Made by a program: the position numbers and the translations under genes. This document shows, piece by piece, positions 61,811 through 64,000 of a stretch of DNA of 64,000 nt; the first letter of the stretch is position 1; each line of letters opens with the position of its first letter. This DNA is from Kaiparowitsia implicata GSE-PSE-MK54-09C (GTDB taxonomy: Bacteria; Cyanobacteriota; Cyanobacteriia; Elainellales; Elainellaceae). The stretch is taken from contig JAHHHI010000091.1 of assembly GCA_019359435.1 (NCBI GenBank), forward strand, positions 1 to 64,000, given 5' to 3'. Below the pieces are notes generated by a model. The model worked only from the letters and a program-made list of their open reading frames with translations. It ran no database searches and was not told the origin of the DNA.

Positions 61811-63151
61811 ATGACTGAGTTTGAGGCTGAGGCTGAGCATCTGGCTGAGCATTTGATTGTGTTTACGCGCTACCCGGAAGCTGGCAAAACCAAAACCCGG
61901 CTGATTCCGGCGCTAGGTGCTGCAGGGGCCGCAGAGGTGCAGCGGCAAATGACGTTGCACACGCTGCGACAGGTTCGGCAATGGCAGCAGCAAGCCTCGA
62001 CCATCAGGCTTGCATCTCCTCAAGTGACGGTGCAGTTTTCTGGCGGCTCGCTGCCAGAGATGAGACAGTGGCTAGGGCTGCAGTGGAACTATCAGCCCCA
62101 GGTGGCTGGCGACTTAGGTGCTCGACTTATCTCAGCGGTGATAGCCGCCGCGCAGAGCGGTGCGCAGAAAATGGCAGTGATTGGCATTGACTGCCCAGGG
62201 GTTGATGCAACCTGTCTGTCACAGGCGTTTGCGCTGTTGCAGCAGCACGATGTGGTGCTAGGGCCTGCGACCGATGGCGGCTATTACTTAATTGGGCTGC
62301 GGCAACCTGTGCCCGATCTCTTTGTGGGGATTGACTGGGGCACAGACCGGGTGCGATCGCAAACTGAGGCGATCGCCCACTCCCTTAACCTACGCGTCGG
62401 CTACCTTGACCCGCTCACCGATGTGGACTATCCCGACGATTTGGGCGCGTGGGAGGCGGTGCGATCGCAGCAGATCTCGGTGATTATCCCCGTGTTGAAT
62501 GAAGCCAGCTCGATTGGCGATCGCCTGCGAGAACTCAGCGCCACGCCTGAGGTAGAGGTGATTGTGGTAGACGGCGGCAGTCAAGACGATACCGTAGCGG
62601 TGGCTGAATCCTTTGGCCCAAACGTCTTGCACACGCACCCAGGTCGGGCGCACCAGATGAACATCGGCGCAGCCGCTGCATCAGGAGGTATTCTGCTGTT
62701 TCTTCATGCAGACACTCAACTGCCGCCGCAGTTTGCGGATTGGGTGCGCGCGGTGCTGGCAGAACCTGGGGTGGTGGCAGGCGCGTTTGAGCTAGCGGTG
62801 GCAGGGCAGCAGACCGGGCTCCGCTGGGTGGAATGGGGCGTGAAATGGCGATCGCGCCTCTTGCAAATGCCCTATGGCGATCAGGCGATCTTTCTGCGAC
62901 AGTCTGAGTTCATTGCGGCAGGCGGGTTTCCGCAACTCCCGATGATGGAAGACTATGCCCTGGTGCAGCAATTGCGGCAACGGGGACGGGTGGCGATCGC
63001 CCCGGCGACCGTTGTAACCTCAAGCCGTCGCTGGGCAAGGTTGGGCGTGCTGCGAACCACACTTCTAAACCAGTTGATCATCATGGGCTATCATCTGGGC
63101 GTTTCACCAGAGACGCTACTCCGCTGGTATCACCGCAAATCGCGCTTTTAA
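61811..63151 (+). CDS. bifunctional TIGR04282/TIGR04283-type glycosyltransferase fusion (arsenosugar type)
   Basis: 446 residues from ATG 61811 (frame opens at 61733). The N-terminal part (1-200) is the nucleotidyltransferase-like TIGR04282 fold: LIVFTRYPEAGKTKTRLIPALG, IGIDCPGV, GPATDGGYYLIGL. From about 220 a family 2 glycosyltransferase follows: SVIIPVLNEASSIGDRLREL, VIVVDGGSQDDT, LLFLHADTQLPP and GDQAIFLRQSEFIAAGGF. Such fusions occur in cyanobacteria in arsenosugar or related pathways. The arsM/arsS partners are not in the window, so the sugar product is an inference. Confidence 0.85.
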   Translation: MTEFEAEAEHLAEHLIVFTRYPEAGKTKTRLIPALGAAGAAEVQRQMTLHTLRQVRQWQQQASTIRLASPQVTVQFSGGSLPEMRQWLGLQWNYQPQVAGDLGARLISAVIAAAQSGAQKMAVIGIDCPGVDATCLSQAFALLQQHDVVLGPATDGGYYLIGLRQPVPDLFVGIDWGTDRVRSQTEAIAHSLNLRVGYLDPLTDVDYPDDLGAWEAVRSQQISVIIPVLNEASSIGDRLRELSATPEVEVIVVDGGSQDDTVAVAESFGPNVLHTHPGRAHQMNIGAAAASGGILLFLHADTQLPPQFADWVRAVLAEPGVVAGAFELAVAGQQTGLRWVEWGVKWRSRLLQMPYGDQAIFLRQSEFIAAGGFPQLPMMEDYALVQQLRQRGRVAIAPATVVTSSRRWARLGVLRTTLLNQLIIMGYHLGVSPETLLRWYHRKSRF

Positions 63152-63773
63152 TCTAGCCTCGTTCAACGAGTGTCGGCATTCGCCGAACCGACGGCTGGAA
63201 AACAGTTGGAAGATTGATCGCTGATGATAGTTAAACTGCAATCGTCTTAATAACAGGCTTATCTAGAACTAGCGTTACAATACATAAGAAACTGCGGTAA
63301 ATTCGTAGGCAGTCTGGGCTGTTGCCCAATCTACACCACGGTTTACACGGATCACTCAACGTTGATCCACCATGAAACGCCAATGAGACTCCAGATTTTC
63401 GTGAGCGTACGCCATCCGTGAAGAGATGCCTTTTGCACAAGGGCATTAAGAAGCGCGGTTTGAGCTGAGGTGCGATCGCCCTACCCAAGATTTGACTAGG
63501 GTGATTGGCACGGAGTTGGCTCATATAGTGACGGCGTCGCTGTTCTGGTTTGGTTGATGCATTGGCTGATTGATACATGACCTGATAAACGACACACCAT
63601 GTTGCAATGCGGCTGGGGCCAAGCCCCCTCACACCCATTCCGAATTCAGTTGTCACCTCATCGGCAATTTGTTGATGAGGTGTTGCGAACGTTTAGGACG
63701 AGACGTGCCTGTGGGTTCAGTCAGGCCTTCTCGATGCAGGATTTTGTCCGCTAGCCCCTATCCCTTAAAACGA
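63152..63773. other. intergenic region, no gene supported
   Basis: About 620 bases. A 141-codon minus-strand frame (63231-63656) lacks family marks and is not called. No structure was seen before the terminator at 63774. Confidence 0.4.
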
Positions 63774-63811
63774 GAGGAGGCTGAAGACCATCGGTCAGCC
63801 TCCTCTGTTTT
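63774..63811 (+). terminator. intrinsic terminator / leader hairpin
   Basis: GAGGAGGCTGA (63774-63784) pairs with TCAGCCTCCTC (63795-63805), followed by TGTTTT. It sits just before the nuclease start, so it either ends an upstream transcript or acts as a leader attenuator. Confidence 0.75.
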
Positions 63812-63812
63812 G

Positions 63813-64000
63813 GTGCCTAGTTCTATCCGCGCGGTGCCGCCTCAACCCCACCACGACCCTGTTTACATAACCGATACGCTGCTATTCGACTTTCAACGCT
63901 GTCATCGCCGAGCATTCTTGGACAAATTCGGCGAGTCGCAGCGGCGGGATGCGCCCAGTCCTTATTTGCGCAAGCTACGGCAAGACAGCATCACGCACCG
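63813..64000 (+). CDS. TM0106-type RecB-like nuclease, N-terminal part (cut by window edge)
   Basis: An open frame from GTG 63813 (or GTG 63834) reaches the window end without a stop, 62 codons. The product has ITDTLLFDFQRCHRRAFLDK then DAPSPYLRKLRQDSITH, the start of the RecB/Cas4-like PD-(D/E)XK family found in many cyanobacteria. The catalytic residues would lie beyond the window. Recognition rests on the N-terminal FQRCHRRAFL motif. Confidence 0.72.
   Translation, partial: MPSSIRAVPPQPHHDPVYITDTLLFDFQRCHRRAFLDKFGESQRRDAPSPYLRKLRQDSITH

Noticed and set aside
63231-63656. 141-residue minus-strand frame
   Set aside because: No recognisable domain, Cys/Arg-rich composition unlike neighbours and no ribosome site; it may be chance.

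Overview
The window looks like chromosome from a cyanobacterium. The palindrome GCGATCGC (HIP1) and its close variants recur every few hundred bases in most genes. The gene families also fit: a carotenoid isomerase remnant (crtH), a glucosyl-diacylglycerol synthase-like glycosyltransferase, a UbiD decarboxylase of the plastoquinone type, large hybrid histidine kinases and a four-cysteine Ser/Thr kinase. GC content is moderate, and a filamentous or Leptolyngbya/Nodosilinea-like lineage is plausible, but the sequence alone does not fix the genus.

Layout. 0-5 kb: the start of an IS701-type transposase cut by the window edge, ubiD, two hypothetical proteins, a miniature inverted-repeat element (MITE) and an FkbM methyltransferase. 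5-8 kb: polyamine-type ABC genes (ATPase and one permease) behind RNase PH. 8-12 kb: a tandem pair of MITE copies, a glucolipid synthase-like GT2, a broken crtH, a third MITE copy and thiD. 12-18 kb: an AT-richer gap, a small acidic protein with an SDR oxidoreductase, a LysR regulator, a GNAT, a HEAT-repeat protein and a VOC protein. 18.5-28.4 kb: a minus-strand block of three large hybrid histidine kinases, a stand-alone receiver and a receiver-adenylate cyclase, the dominant regulatory locus here. 29-39 kb: folP, a DUF1232 protein, an unusual transketolase, a 53-residue membrane peptide, a ferric-reductase-like flavoprotein, a cytoplasmic alpha-amylase, and a histidine kinase convergent with a Nudix hydrolase. 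39-46 kb: a cupin, a TPR/periplasmic-binding protein, a Ser/Thr kinase, ppk and a UspA protein. 46-53 kb: a lipoprotein, two adjacent GIY-YIG-like proteins, an FAD oxidoreductase, a THUMP methyltransferase and a scrap-rich intergenic region. 53-64 kb: two L,D-transpeptidases, a pair of exported ferritin-like proteins, nadA, a beta-propeller/transglutaminase protein, a fused arsenosugar-type glycosyltransferase and the start of a RecB-like nuclease.

How the genes work together. The clearest unit is the kinase/receiver/cyclase operon. Its two most downstream genes overlap as ATGA, its two most upstream genes also overlap at their stop and start, and its kinases look like tandem paralogues, so phosphorelay input probably converges on cAMP output. 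The other new-looking signal is in the non-coding DNA. Two MITE families end in CTAG, and in two places that CTAG is the stop codon of the neighbouring gene (FkbM methyltransferase and thiD). One family is nested, with a 59-bp CTAG-bounded unit inside a 131-bp CTAG-bounded unit. I found no CRISPR array, tRNA, rRNA or complete insertion sequence.
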